From contig JAPQWV010000309.1 of NCBI GenBank assembly GCA_027422505.1, positions 372,001-436,000 of the forward strand: 64,000 nucleotides of DNA, written 5' to 3'. The translations under genes were made by a program, and so were the position numbers. Below, one piece after another: positions 33,339-44,701 of the stretch (position 1 is its first letter; the number at the start of each line of letters is the position of its first letter). The DNA comes from Craterostigma plantagineum. Taxonomy: Eukaryota > Streptophyta > Magnoliopsida > Lamiales > Linderniaceae. The notes under the pieces were generated by a model. The model had not been told where the DNA came from. It worked only from the letters and a program-made list of their open reading frames with translations, and did no database searches.

Positions 33339-34550
33339 TGATCGACACGTGGTGTGCTAATATAATGTGCAAGTGCGACAAGTAATAATTAAAACGAATA
33401 CCTAATTAATATCACCGACGTGCGATAGGCAGTGGACCTATCGTTTGCAGTGCAGTAAAGTGAGTAAACGAGTATCGAACACGAGGAATGGACTGCGCAC
33501 TAGTAATAACCTATCGACTCGATTTCTAGCCTAAATAAAGTGCGTCGATTGTTTTATGAACTAACCGATCATATCACAACTCTAACACCTCAGAGACGAA
33601 AAAGAGACGCTAAGAACGCAGAATTCCACTCCAGAAGCACAAGGGACCGTTCAGAACTCAACCCTTCATAGATGAAAAGAGATGCCAATAATGGAGAATT
33701 CCATCGTGAAGTGCAAGAGACGGATCAACGACGAAATCGAAATTGAACGAGGAACGAAGACTCATCCACGATACCATCTTTGATCCATCAGTACATCAAG
33801 ATCACGAGTCTTCCTTCAATGTTTTCTATTTCCGTCGTTGTTTTCCCGTTAATTATGAGTAGCTAAATCCCTTATGTGTTTGGGATTAGATGAACGCTAG
33901 GTCAAATCGTATTTAATACATATGTTTATTTGATTTATCTATCTATTAAATTATTTCTTCGCTTTGATATGTCTGTGTTAAAGTGAATGTGTGGAAAATC
34001 GTTTAGGGCGACAGCTAAATAACGAGTAGGTCGTTCGTAGATGATATGAATCGAGTATAGGACGAAAGCAAATCCTCGATACTCGCTGTTAGTAATTATT
34101 GAATCTTAGATCCTCGCGAGCGTCTAGGGCGACAACAAATTCGTGAGAGGTTAGGAAATTACTGCGACTTAGTCAAGATCACGTAGGAACGATAATTTAT
34201 TGTCTTAGATCGATAGTACCTAGCGGGATTCGAATCCCGAGCATATCTTTATATTTGAAAGCACTCACATCAGTTTTTAGTCATTTCTCTTAACCCCTCG
34301 TTGCTTTAGGATCGATCTGTTAGGTTAGTTCGTAAAACAATCTGCGTACTTTGTTTAGGCTAGATATCGAGTCGGTAGGTTATTACTAGTAATCAAGTTT
34401 ATTCCTCGTATTTATTCCTCGTTTACTCACCTTACTACACTGCGAACGATAGGTCCACTGCCTATCGCATGTCGGTGATAGTAACTACGTATTCGTTTAT
34501 TTGTCACTTGTCGCACTTGCACTATGCATTATTACACCGTGTGTCGATCA
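33339..34550 (-). repeat. Athila 5' LTR region with 200-bp inverted ends
   Basis: Bounded by TGATCGACACG at 33339 and GTGTCGATCA at 34550. The first and last 200 bp are imperfect reverse complements of each other (CGATAGGCAGTGGACCTATC at left, GATAGGTCCACTGCCTATCG at right), far beyond the usual few bases of LTR inverted ends. The core (about 33545-34350) is unique. Either this LTR family has palindromic ends or two opposed LTR ends were joined. Confidence 0.7.
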
Positions 34551-34584
34551 GTTCACATCGCAATATTTTAGATGCGAAGAAAGG

Positions 34585-34645
34585 CACAAACTGCCGCTTC
34601 TTGGGTTGTTAGTTCTTTAACAGAGAGTCACAATCATAATTCATA
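34585..34645 (+). pseudogene. Second short FAR1-like fragment
   Basis: GCTTCTTGGGTTGTTAGTTC and its flanks repeat 24510-24565 in the same orientation (encoding SWVVSSLTESHNH). This is a direct duplicate of the FAR1 tail on the other side of the Athila insertion. Confidence 0.55.
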
Positions 34646-34683
34646 AAGAAACTATGTTATTGGATCCCTAAGCCATCTTATCG

Positions 34684-35025
34684 TTATGACAAAGGTCTCA
34701 TCCAATGTCTTAATTTTTTACCTTGATCTTTTATTTGTATATTATAAGCTATAACATCAAGAGAAATGACAGAAAACATCGAATTTGACATCACCAAACA
34801 TAGGGATTTATCCCTAATGTTAGCTTCATTCCTACTGCTATTCCACTCTCTGTCATGGTAAATTTTACTACCAAAACTACTCTCAGACCTTAGATTGCCA
34901 TAACCATTACTACTCGAGCTTCTGAGGAAATATGAAGAGGTCGTTCTCTTTGAGCTAAAAGATCTCCCCAAGTTATGACCTTTAGCATTTCCAAGATTAC
35001 GATTATTATTAGTAGTAGTATTCAC
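34684..35025 (-). pseudogene. Ser/Asn/Arg-rich coding fragment, possibly captured by the MULE
   Basis: The 113-codon minus-strand frame starts MNTTTNNNRNLGNAKGHNLG and continues RSFSSKRTTSSYFLRSSSSN and SFGSKIYHDREWNSSRNEA. Composition and codon pattern look like a conserved, disordered region of a plant nuclear protein rather than transposase, but I cannot name it. It lies inside the MULE, opposite in strand to the FAR1 relic, as expected for a Pack-MULE-style captured exon. It has no start context or other exons that I can identify. Confidence 0.4.
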
Positions 35026-35131
35026 AGAGCCATTTTTGTGAGCCTTGATAGACCACTATCATCTGAGAGAGCAAAACCATGGTATGTTGGTAAAAACGAT
35101 AAGTGTTTTTAATTCAAGAGTGGTTAAAGGA

Positions 35132-35447
35132 TAGTGAATATACCTGACGTACTGAAGAAAATCCCATATTACCAGCCGACGAGAGACACAGGGCCGGCGT
35201 GGAGGACGGCGATGCCGGCTGGCGTTGAGGTTGATTTTGATTTAGGCCGATCAAAGATACGTGCATGCGTATGCAATGGGTTTTGAATTATGTATTAACC
35301 CTAATTATAATTATTACCTAATTTGATTATTATTTATTCTATTTTAAATTTAAGTCTAATTGTAGGAAGTGATTATGAGACAAAGCCACACATGGGTTCT
35401 GATATCAGGTGCTCACCTTCACCTAAGGTGAGCACCATAAAATCTCT
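35132..35447 (-). repeat. Right TIR of the large MULE
   Basis: Reverse-complement partner of 23231-23553. The outer end AAAATCTC is followed by a CT/TA microsatellite. Confidence 0.75.
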
Positions 35448-37335
35448 CTCTCTCTGTCTATATATATATATATCGCAGTAAAAAATATGCGTACGAGGGG
35501 GCAAATTAGGCTTAATAAAAATATTGGGCTTAATAAAAATATTGCTTCTTCTTTCTAAAAACCCTTTTAATGTAATATCCTAAAACGTTTACTTATACAA
35601 GTGATATCGTTTGGTCGGTCATCTCCTAGTTGCGTCGGTTGAGCATCAGTCTCACAGGGAAGTTGTAAAGTACTGAAAAGTAAATATGATTTATATAGAG
35701 CTTATATTCCAAACTGGGGTTTAGTCCTCCCTTGAGTCTGGTTACAAAACTGATTGATTAGGCCAAATACACGAGCGAAACAAGTCGAACACTAGACACT
35801 ACTAGGTTACCGCACACTGAGTTTCTGAGAATCTCCAATTCTTGACAGGAAATAGCTCGCTAGAAGGGCCTCAGAACTCGTCTTTCACTTCACGTGCGCA
35901 TAAGCGCCGACCTTGCCTCCTCGTGTATTGCTCATGTCCGAAGACAACACGTCCGAAGACAGAATATATGGATGGAGAAGGATAATACCGAAGATAATTA
36001 CTAATGCAGTGATGGAATCACAAGTTAACGCTCAGCTCGGCATAGAACGTGATCACAATTGTCCGCTTAAGCTACCAAAAATTTTTCGCAAGTGTAAGAT
36101 GGCTCTAAATCATTCTCTTCTGCTTAATAACTCTTGTGTACGTATATTTGCAAGTTCTAGACTCGCGATAATCTAAGTGTTGCTCATACATATGGATCTT
36201 TCTCAGTCAACACTTATATTGAAAGTCAAGATAATACCCAAAATTATGCGCCAAATCCATGAAATCATCGAGTAATCAATATGCCAAATGCAGCCAACAA
36301 TATAAAATCACAACGGTCTTTAACTCAGTTGATCCACATAAAAGCACTGACTCGAAGCCAAGGCATATAGTTATATTATGGCCAATATTTTTCATAACAG
36401 CACTTTCCATATGTGATATCCATATAACATCTTACATAAATCAGTCAGTATCTATTTTTCATATTCAGTACATAAGATATCAGCAGATCAAGATGTTTTC
36501 CATATTCAGCATAGAGATAAAATAAAATCACATAGTCCAAGAATTCAGTTACTATGGCATACACTTTCCATACATATGAGATCTTGTCCAGTTCAACCAT
36601 ACCATATTTATCAACTTCTTATCAGATATACACAAGCAAAGATATTAATCGGATATACACATTTAGATCATGCATATGATTTTGTCCCTAAATTGAACCA
36701 ATTTCGAGCAGGGAATATCTTTCCATATAAGGCGCTCAGACTTTCCATATATAACTCAGTAAGATCATGACACCTCACACTTACTTCCATATATAACATA
36801 GTATCATATACGGGACATTTCCAAGTGATCATTAATATTTACTGCACATAATCACACTTGGATCAAGTATTCGATAACTTTAATCATAAACACATTAAAG
36901 CATATTTATCGAATATTTTACACACATAAAACATGGCTAAAATCATAACATTAGAATTTCTTAGCTTATGGATCCCGTCTCATCTTAAGTACACGGAATC
37001 ATCAAAACTCTTATATCAACAAGACCAAAAAAGTCTATATATATATGAATGTGTTTTTCAAGAGTAATTACTATTCGAATTTGACTGTAGATGATTGGGA
37101 CTATGACCTGAAGTCGTTTATAGATTATTGTTTGTGTTGTGATTATTTATCATCAATTATTTGGTCGAATATGGTAGTAAATTGCTCCTTGGTATGCGGA
37201 GCGATTAGCGAGTTGTAGTACATTTTGCTTAATGCGCTTGGAATGCTTGTCTTCATAAGCTTATGCTATATGCGATGTGGCACTCTAAAAGAGCAATTTA
37301 GCGTGTCACTGCTTAGAATATCCGCACTATTTGGG
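35448..37335. other. AT-rich DNA, possibly a decayed solo LTR
   Basis: TGTAATATCC at about 35572 resembles the start of chromovirus-type LTRs, and 36200-36960 has the CATATCAG/CATA-rich texture of such LTRs. No partner LTR, PBS or clear end is found. No gene is supportable. Confidence 0.25.
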
Positions 37336-37612
37336 TCCAGGGACGGGCCTACATTGGCGCTTGGAGGGGCCATTGACCCCCCGCCAAATTTCAATAACTT
37401 AACATTATGTACTTAAATCAAATAAAGTTGCTTAGTCTAGTGGCAGTTGGTAGTGTAGTTAAGGTCATTGCCAGTCATTGATGTGGGTTCGAATGCTTTA
37501 AACTACATTTTTCTTCATTTCCTCTAAAGTCTTTAATTTATAATTTGACCCCAACCAAAACAAACTTTCCTTTTGACCCCCCAACTTGTGAAGGCTGGGT
37601 CTATTACTGTTC
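37336..37612. mobile_element. Short repeat with TIR-like ends and pol III-like boxes
   Basis: The ends CAGGGACGGGCC and GGGTCTATTACTG are loosely inverted, and internal arms GGGGCCATTGACCCCCC and TTTGACCCCCCAACTTGTG recall a common plant repeat. Inside, TAGTCTAGTGG (37436-37446) fits an A-box and GGTTCGAATGC (about 37487) approximates a B-box. It could be a SINE-like or hAT-like non-autonomous element; no TSD was found. Confidence 0.35.
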
Positions 37613-40600
37613 CGGTTGTATGCTCTATATATGAAACAAGCTATAAGTGCAATTCAGCGCACTATGTTGGAGTTGTTGGACTTGAATTAGAAATGTTTTG
37701 TTCTTGATTGGAAAACATGAAATGGAAAAAAGTGCTTGTCCCAGATTGGTTATCAAGTAGTTATGACCTCATTATTGATCGTTGTATATTTTATTAGTTT
37801 GAAATCATTAGGCAATATATGCAACTCATATGATGCTCACTTGCGTGCGTCGGGGATGTTTGCAAATCTAATTGACTCGTATGTTGCGTGACATGCGGTG
37901 TGCAATTTCGGATCGAAAATGGATCATCACGATTTCCTAGGAAAGTTAAAATAGCATTTTAAAATTTGAAAATAACCAGCAACCAATAAACGGCTGATTG
38001 GTTGTGTCTGTTCGAACACTATATGTACGCTCGAACACCTGATTGACTTCCGAAGGTATATATCTGTGAATGGCCATGTATCATAAGAGCACGAAAGAAT
38101 GCATTCCTCTTCGAAAGTTTTGTGTTTCCCTACATATACACTCAAATCAGTAGGAAGGTAATTTGAAAAATTAAGAATTCAAGCCATAAATATTCCTGTT
38201 CATTGCAATGTTATTCAAAGTTCACCTATAATTTTGCCAGTGCACAACGAGATCATGCTTTGTTCGAGTATTTTGGATAAACATTAAAACATATCTCTAA
38301 CACTTGGGTAGAGAAAGCAAATCTGTTTTAAGGCATTTCGCCTAGCACAAGTCTCGGAATTTTCTTTAGTTCAATATTCTTACTATTTGACAATCTTACG
38401 TTTTGATACTCTTACTTTCAATCGACTTATAGTCCAACAGACGTACAGTCTAGTAGTAGTACAAGTTTATCTTACAATCGTAAAGCAAATTCGGTTGAAA
38501 TGCCAGACAACAGGTGAGCCTCCCATAAACCCAACTCGTTCTCCCCAATGTTTTGCATATTGTTATGGCTCCCAATAATTGAAATGGCAACGTCAGTGGG
38601 GTCGCTGTTGGGAGTCGCACAGCTTTGTGCTCATGGCGAACTACTTGACTGCAGTAGGCTCTATGCTACACGGAAACAACACTATTAGACCAAGAATATT
38701 AAACAAATGGTGTCAGCTCAAAGTAATTTGTAGTCAGATAGTTCCTTGATTGTATGATGGTTGATTTTGTGACTGTAAACGGTCAAGTACGGATTTCGAA
38801 TCGGCACGAAATCCACGTTGAGGCATGAGGTTGAGTGAACCAAGTAACTGGAATGAACCACTCAAGAAAAAGTGCAAGGAAATGATCTGATTGTTCACTT
38901 TAGAAAGACAACAATGTAGTTGAAGGTAATGTTGTCATTGTTGTTGATCATGATAAGGGTTCACGCATTGAACCACATGAACTAATTCATAGTGATATTT
39001 GTGCTAGAATACGTTTGAAACATGTGCAAACATTTTATAGTAATTGTTAACGATACCAGAAATATTGTTATGTTAATTTTCTCAAAATCAAGGATGAAAC
39101 GTTAGAGAATTTTGTTCTCTTCAAAAAACAAAGTTGAAATCAACTGATAGAAAGATAAATGATTGAGAAGTGACAGAAATTGTGAATATGGAGTTGCTTA
39201 TGATAAAAGATTGAGAAGGTGAAATCTACATGGAAAGTGGTTAATGGAAAGTGGTCTTCCTTAGAACGCAAGCTTATTTTACAAAATGTTTCTGATACCC
39301 CTTTATTTCGAGATGCCTTTTTTATTCCCCTTCTAGGCTCTTTGGGGTCCCCGAATTAATTTAACTATTAGTTTTGACGGATGTTAACACGTGAGACTTG
39401 AGAAGTCGACTTAAATCTTCATAATTCAGCGTATTCGATTTAAATGCAGAATCATTATGCATCATATTTAGGGACAGATTGGCAACAATAAAGTTAAGTA
39501 AAATGTGTTTCGTAATGATGCTCACGTTTGTTTAATTCGAAATAAGAAGAGTTATGAGGGTTGAAGCCGATTAAAATGAGATCGAATGCTTTCAAGTATT
39601 AAATCCGTCTTACCTAAGAATTAAATCAATCGGGAGACAAAAACGACCGAAAATAGGTAGAGAGGATTAAAAGTGGAACACGCCCATACTCCAATCAAGC
39701 GGACTAAAAAATATTGTTGTCCCACAAGTTAATTACATTAACGATATAGAGATAGAATGAACAAACGTAAGGGAGCTTTTCAATTTCTTGTGTATGTAAA
39801 ATTCCATCTGTCTTAGTTTGTTCGTAAGCCAATTTCTAGCTCATACCATGAACAAAAAGCATGCACATACATATGTTTACATTTAATCTTTTCTAGTAGA
39901 CTAGATCCATCCCCTGCGCTGCGATGCACGTGGTCTTGAAATTTAAACGCAGTTTTTCGAATGTGATTACTTATTACTGAATGTTGAATAGGACTTTTAT
40001 TTATTTCCCCTAATTCACTTCCATCGATCTTCTTCTTGCTTGAGTTCATACTGTCAACGAAACAAAATTATAATCGTAGCCAATAGGGTGCCATCGAGTG
40101 GTGTTCTATTGTACTTATGTCAAACTTAAGCATCAAAATTCCTAAATATTGCAGTATCACGATCATGCAGTTCTAAGGCCATGTTTGCAGTCCTACATAC
40201 TAGCAGCCTTACGTTTTTGGAATATTCTTACATTTTGTAATCAGCCTTGCGAGATCTTGTAGTCTTACACTGTTGTATCAGTCATGCAAGTTTGCAATCT
40301 TACAATGCTAATGTCGAGTTAATTACAAGAATTTTCCGACCGTGAATAAAAAATAGGTACGATCCATATTATATAACAAAAATAGGCAATCTTTTATTTT
40401 ATTTCGTTTTTTAATTATTTTGTGCGCAAGTTTATGACATATATGCATCCATTTAATTTTTATTTAAATAAATTAATGTTATGATATAACCACTTAAAAA
40501 CAAAATACAGTAGATATCAATATATGATCCGAAGGTTGCGTTTAGTTGCTTACACAAGATAAGCAAGTACAAGATTGGACCCAAGATTAGAATCTCATGT

Positions 40601-41373
40601 AATCCAATTGGTGGGCGATCACTATGTTATAATACATTGGGCCACACTAATATTATCTAGTTTGGTTTCCAAAATAAGAATAAACTTCTCTAAGGTGAAA
40701 TTAATGAAATGACAAAATTGTCCTCTCCTCTCTAAAAGGTACGGCATATACCGTGGAACAAAGTAAGCAATTTACAGCCTCTGTTTCTCGATTGCAGTTC
40801 TGTTCCGTCGTACCTTTCTGTTCCGCCCTTCATTGAGACAATTTTCAAGTGATTGCCGAAGATCCTTTCATGTTCCGTCGTACCTCTGTTTTTTATCATA
40901 AAATAGTGCCTGCACTTTACCAATGCCGAGGAACTTCAACTCGTTTAAAATAAGAACAAACTCAATATCTTTGGGCAAACTTGGTCGTAGATTAACTTTA
41001 TCTTAGTGAGAGACTGTACTTCTGTTGAACTAGGTGCGTAGTCGAATTTTTACTCGAATTTCTGACCTTCGTGCGAAAGGCCCTAGATTTGTTCCTGCAA
41101 TCATCAGGGATTTATTTTGCTTTTAAGGGTAATTTAGTCATTAGTATCGGTTGGACTATTAATCACTTGTGATATGCTATCTTGGGCCCAAGAGATTATA
41201 ATAGCGGGCCGACTTTTTATATCGGGCTTTACATGGGTATTTATTGGCAAGTGAACATGTTTATATCCGTATAAAACTGATTTATCTGGTCCAAGTAAGT
41301 AAACGGAACCAAAATGAAAAATGAGACAACACACGGTTCATACGAATAAAAGAAAGATATTACACAATTAAAA
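37613..41373. other. AT-rich DNA without recognisable genes
   Basis: I examined the short open frames on both strands; none shows a family motif, repeat structure or exon chain. No LTR, TIR or tRNA-like fold was recognised. Confidence 0.5.
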
Positions 41374-41382
41374 ATAATTATT
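41374..41382. repeat. Left 9-bp target duplication of the second MULE
   Basis: ATAATTATT, matching ATAATTGTT at 43756-43764 with one mismatch. Confidence 0.6.
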
Positions 41383-42003
41383 GTTTTGGTCCCATATGTT
41401 AGGGGGGTTTGCGTTATAGGGACCAGTATTTTGAGGTTTTGCAGTATAGGGACTTTAAGTTTCGAAAAGACATTATTTTTAGGACATTATACGCCCCGGC
41501 CCGACATTTTGACCCAAATCCGCCGACGTGGAATACGACCCGCTGACGTGTGATCTTAACAAATTAGCGACGAATTTTAGAGACGGAAATTCCGTTGCTA
41601 AAATGAAAAAATAAAAAAAAATAGAAAATGGTTAGCGACGGAAAATCCGTCGCTAAACTGGAAAAATAAAAAAAAAATAAAAATTAATTGTTGGAATTAT
41701 AATTATTAACAATTTGAAATTATTAACAATTAATTAACAATTTTTATGTTGGAATTATAATTATGGACAATTTCAAACTCATTGTTAATAATTATTTATA
41801 TTGTTAACATATAACTAATCTTAAAGGTTAGAAATACTATATAGCGACGGAATTTATGTTAATCAATATAATTATTAACATTAGGTTTGAAATTCCAATA
41901 TTTGTAATGAAATAGATAGTAATAATGAAAATTGTTAATTAATTGTTAATTATTTCAATAATTATAATTCCAACTGTGATTATTCCGTCGCTATATAGTA
42001 CTA

Positions 42004-42195
42004 TTAGAGTTCCCGCAAGAAATTTACGACACGGCTGATGCTCCTATTAATTTTTGTATTACAGTTACGACACGGACAAGAAATCTTCGATTGTCTCTTT
42101 TTTCTCCTATTAGTTTCCGCACATTTCATAAATTGCTCAACACCAGCCAAATACTCGGCTGTTGTCCGCTTAGTACACATCCAACGTCGATCCAT
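42004..42195 (-). pseudogene. CACTA transposase-associated domain fragment
   Basis: Reads MDRRWMCTKRTTAEYLAGVE, then QFMKCAETNRRKK and ISCPCRNCNT. The Trp/Met start, GVxxF spacing and CPCxxC pair match the N-terminal transposase-associated domain of En/Spm-type proteins (MDRSWM... CPCxxC). It ends in a stop after FLREL at about 63 codons, while family members go on for many hundreds, so this is a truncated piece. Confidence 0.8.
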
Positions 42196-43283
42196 TCCAA
42201 ATCACCAACACTATGTCAAGTAAATTTATTTCAAAGGTGAAACCTTACTTTCCAAACTAGCCCAAATCGACAAAAAATCAACCAAACCGTGACCAAACCC
42301 CTGAATTCAAAACAAAAACACCGCAAATTCGCCCAATCTCAAAATAAACACCATTAGGTAACACGAAATTGCACCCAAATCTAAAAATTAACCAAAGAGT
42401 GACCAAAAAACCTAATTTTCGGAACATAAACAACCCAAATTCGCACAATCTCAAACATTAAGTATGAAACAACATAGAATACACGAAATTGCACCTAAAT
42501 CGACAAAAAGATTAACCCAATTCGTGACCTAACCCTAATTTCTCGAACCAAAAACAGCCCCAATTCACCCAATTTCGAACTCTAAGTATGAAACAACAAA
42601 GAATACACGAAATTACACCCAAATCGACAAAAACATCAACCCAAACACTTAACCCTAATTTCGAACCAAAACAACCCCAAATTCACCGAATTTCGAAATT
42701 AAAATACAAATCAACATGAACTAATCTAAAATCGCCCCTATTTTCGACTAAATTAACATTAAATGGTATGCTCATCGTCAATTTCACAGAAAAAACGAGT
42801 TAAAAGGGAGAAAAAATACCTAAATCAAAGAGGGATAAATCGTCCGCCGCCAATCGAGTTGCCGCGTCGAAGCAGAGGGAAATAGCCGGAATTGGAGTCG
42901 CCTAGCTGGAGTCGTCGGAGAATGTCGGAAATCGCCGGGAATCGCGTTCGTTTTTTCGGACCAAAAAAACATAACCGAGGAAGAAGAGGGACTTATATAA
43001 ACATTACGCGACGGTCGTTCCACGCAACCGTCGCTGAAAACAAAGGCGACGGTTTCTATAAAAAACCGTCGCACATAGCTTAAATATACGCGACGGCTTT
43101 ACCTGACAACCGTCGCTTATAGTGCCGGATGACAATACGCGACGCTTGTTTCATAGTAACCGTCGCGTAAAACTATTAAAAATAAAAAAAAATAATAAAA
43201 TATTCCTCCGCTCCTTTTAGGCGACGATTTTTTCACAACCGTCGCCTATAGTGCCGTGGCTAATCACCGCGTCTGTACTAGTG
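42004..43283 (-). mobile_element. CACTA transposon 5' fragment nested in the MULE arms
   Basis: The right end reads CACTAGTACAGACGC on the minus strand (43283 leftward), a CACTA terminus. It is followed by subterminal GCGACGGTT-type repeats (about 43000-43270) in both orientations, typical transposase-binding clusters. Downstream on the same strand is the start of the transposase-associated domain. No left CACTA end is present; the element breaks off near 42003. Confidence 0.75.
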
Positions 43284-43760
43284 AGTATTTCTAACCTTTA
43301 AGATTAGCTATATGTTAACAATATGTTTGAAATTTCAATTTTTGTAAAGAAATTTAAATAGTTATTACAAAATTGTTAATAATTTCAAATTGTTAATAAT
43401 TATAATTGTTAACATATAGTATTTCTAACTATAGCTAATTTTTATTTTTATTTTATTATTTTTCCAGTTTAGCGGCGGATTTTCCGTCGCTAAATCCGGT
43501 GCTAACTATTTTTGATTTTTTTTTTTATTTTTTCAGTTTAGCGACGGAATTCCCGTCACTAAAATCCGTCGCTAATTTTTAAGAACACACGTCAGCGGGT
43601 CGTATTCCACGTCGGCGGATTTGGGTCAAAATACCGGGTCGGGTCGTATACTGTACTAAAAATGCCGTCTTTTTTAAACTTAAAGTCCCTATACTGCAAA
43701 ACCTCAAAATACTCGTCCCTATAACGCAAACCCCCCTAACATACGGGACCAAAACATAAT

Positions 43761-44096
43761 TGTTGGTCCGAGATTTCACCAACAATACGACTTCGGACGG
43801 ATTAAACACGCCTAAAGATCGAGATTTAGGTTCGGGGCGTGTGGGGCTTGGTGGTGTTCTTGAGGAGACTCTCTCACTCTAAAATTGTTTATTTGATCTT
43901 CACACACAAGCACTCCTAACTATGTGTTAGGATTTTAGTATTTATACCACAAGTTGGTATATAATACTTGGGCCCTTGTGTAAGCCCATTACAAAATAGC
44001 TACGGGCTAGCCCATTACGACCTAACCCGAATTAACTCAAAGCTAACCAACAAAGATAATATAATGAAATTGAACACTACAAAATATTTCCTAACA
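43761..44096 (-). repeat. 3' LTR of Sirevirus B
   Basis: On the + strand TGTTGGTCCGAG...TTTCCTAACA, 336 bp, bounded by TG/CA and followed at right by the polypurine tract in antisense. It abuts ATAAT of the neighbouring MULE duplication. It resembles the LTR at 61019-61368 in layout (both have a TATTTATACCA block and a GAAAT..GCACAA-like end) but not in sequence identity. Confidence 0.78.
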
Positions 44097-44109
44097 ATCT
44101 CCCCCTTAG
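44097..44109 (-). promoter_or_regulatory. Polypurine tract of Sirevirus B
   Basis: On the minus strand CTAAGGGGGAGAT, directly before the LTR start TGTTAGGAAA. Further copies are at 44178-44186 (AGGGGGAGT) and 44704-44716 (CTCAAGGGGGAGT). Confidence 0.8.
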
Positions 44110-44701
44110 TGTTCAATATTCAATTCAGCACGGGATATCTTTGTTGGGCGAATTGGAGGAATCTCCAGTCCTAACAAACTCCCCCTACAAGGGATATCTC
44201 CTCTTCTTGCGGAGGCATTGATGGCTCGACTAGGACTCACTTGTGAAGATTCTCCAATCTTCTTCTTATCGACGCCGGATTTGTCGTCTTCGAATGGAAG
44301 TTGTCTGGTTCGGCCACGAAGTTGACTAGTCTGGCTCCAGAAGAAGGTAGGCGTGGGGTGTAAAAAATGTGCCAAGGCTCCATTGAAATGTGACTTTCAA
44401 GAGTAGGGAGCCCAGTCTCCAGAGTGGTCAGCGCAGTGGTGGCGGAATGTGGTGGGTGAGATGTGCTATGGCTCCGTCGAGTGTTCCATTATGAACAAAT
44501 AGCCTGACACATCAGAATGTGTGTGGAGGTAGTGGAAGCCTCCGGCGATGCGTAAGTGCAGAGGTAGTGGAAGCCTCCGGCGTGGCGTAGTTTGCGTAGG
44601 TGGTGGAGTAGGTGTTGTGAGAGGTGGTATAGGTGGTGTGAGCGGAGGTGGATGATGGTTCTGCTGATGCTGCTGTACGATCTTCAACTCAGTTCTTCTC
44701 C

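Larger units (their letters stand above)
24600..34550 (-). mobile_element. Ty3/gypsy retrotransposon, Athila lineage
   Basis: On the minus strand, from right to left: LTR-like region, PBS, gag, protease, RT, RNase H, integrase, an extra ORF and an LTR fragment. RT wording (GWRVSIDYRKSNDATRKDHF, QEKTTFTCPFGTFAYRRMPF, FMDDFSV), a PBS of tRNA-Asp type and the DLG-like protease site identify Athila. It interrupts the FAR1/MULE sequence. The left LTR survives only as about 139 bp, and no target duplication is readable (CGTCA at left, GTTCA at right). Confidence 0.88.
23231..35447 (+). mobile_element. Mutator-like element (MULE) interrupted by Athila
   Basis: Long inverted repeats bound this interval. 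The left one starts GAGATTTTATGATG at 23231 and can be followed to about 23553. The right one, about 35132-35447, reads in reverse complement GAGATTTTATGGTGCTCACC and continues with matching blocks such as CGTATCTTTGATCGGCC and GGGATTTTCTTCAGTACG. Inside are a FAR1-domain relic (left), a nested Athila retrotransposon and a possible captured coding fragment (right). Long TIRs with a FAR1-type domain fit FAR1/Jittery-type MULEs. The 9-bp TSD cannot be read because microsatellites sit at both ends. Confidence 0.72.
41383..43755. mobile_element. MULE-like element with about 450-bp inverted arms
   Basis: The left end GTTTTGGTCCCATATGTTAG and right end CTAACATACGGGACCAAAAC are inverted. The similarity continues inward for about 450 bp per arm (41383-41836 and 43284-43755), including TTTGCAGTATAGGGAC and GTGGAATACGACCCGCTGAC. 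The arms contain repeated GTTAGCGACGGAAA words. A 9-bp flanking duplication with one mismatch supports Mutator type. The interior between the arms is a CACTA fragment plus short GCGACGG repeats, so there is no own transposase. Confidence 0.75.

Noticed and set aside
35913..36770. Short plus-strand open frames in the AT-rich region
   Set aside because: No motif, no exon chain and low-complexity composition; they look like chance frames.
37436..37500. Possible tRNA gene
   Set aside because: Only A- and B-box-like words are present; no cloverleaf with an acceptor stem can be drawn, so it is kept only as a SINE-like repeat.
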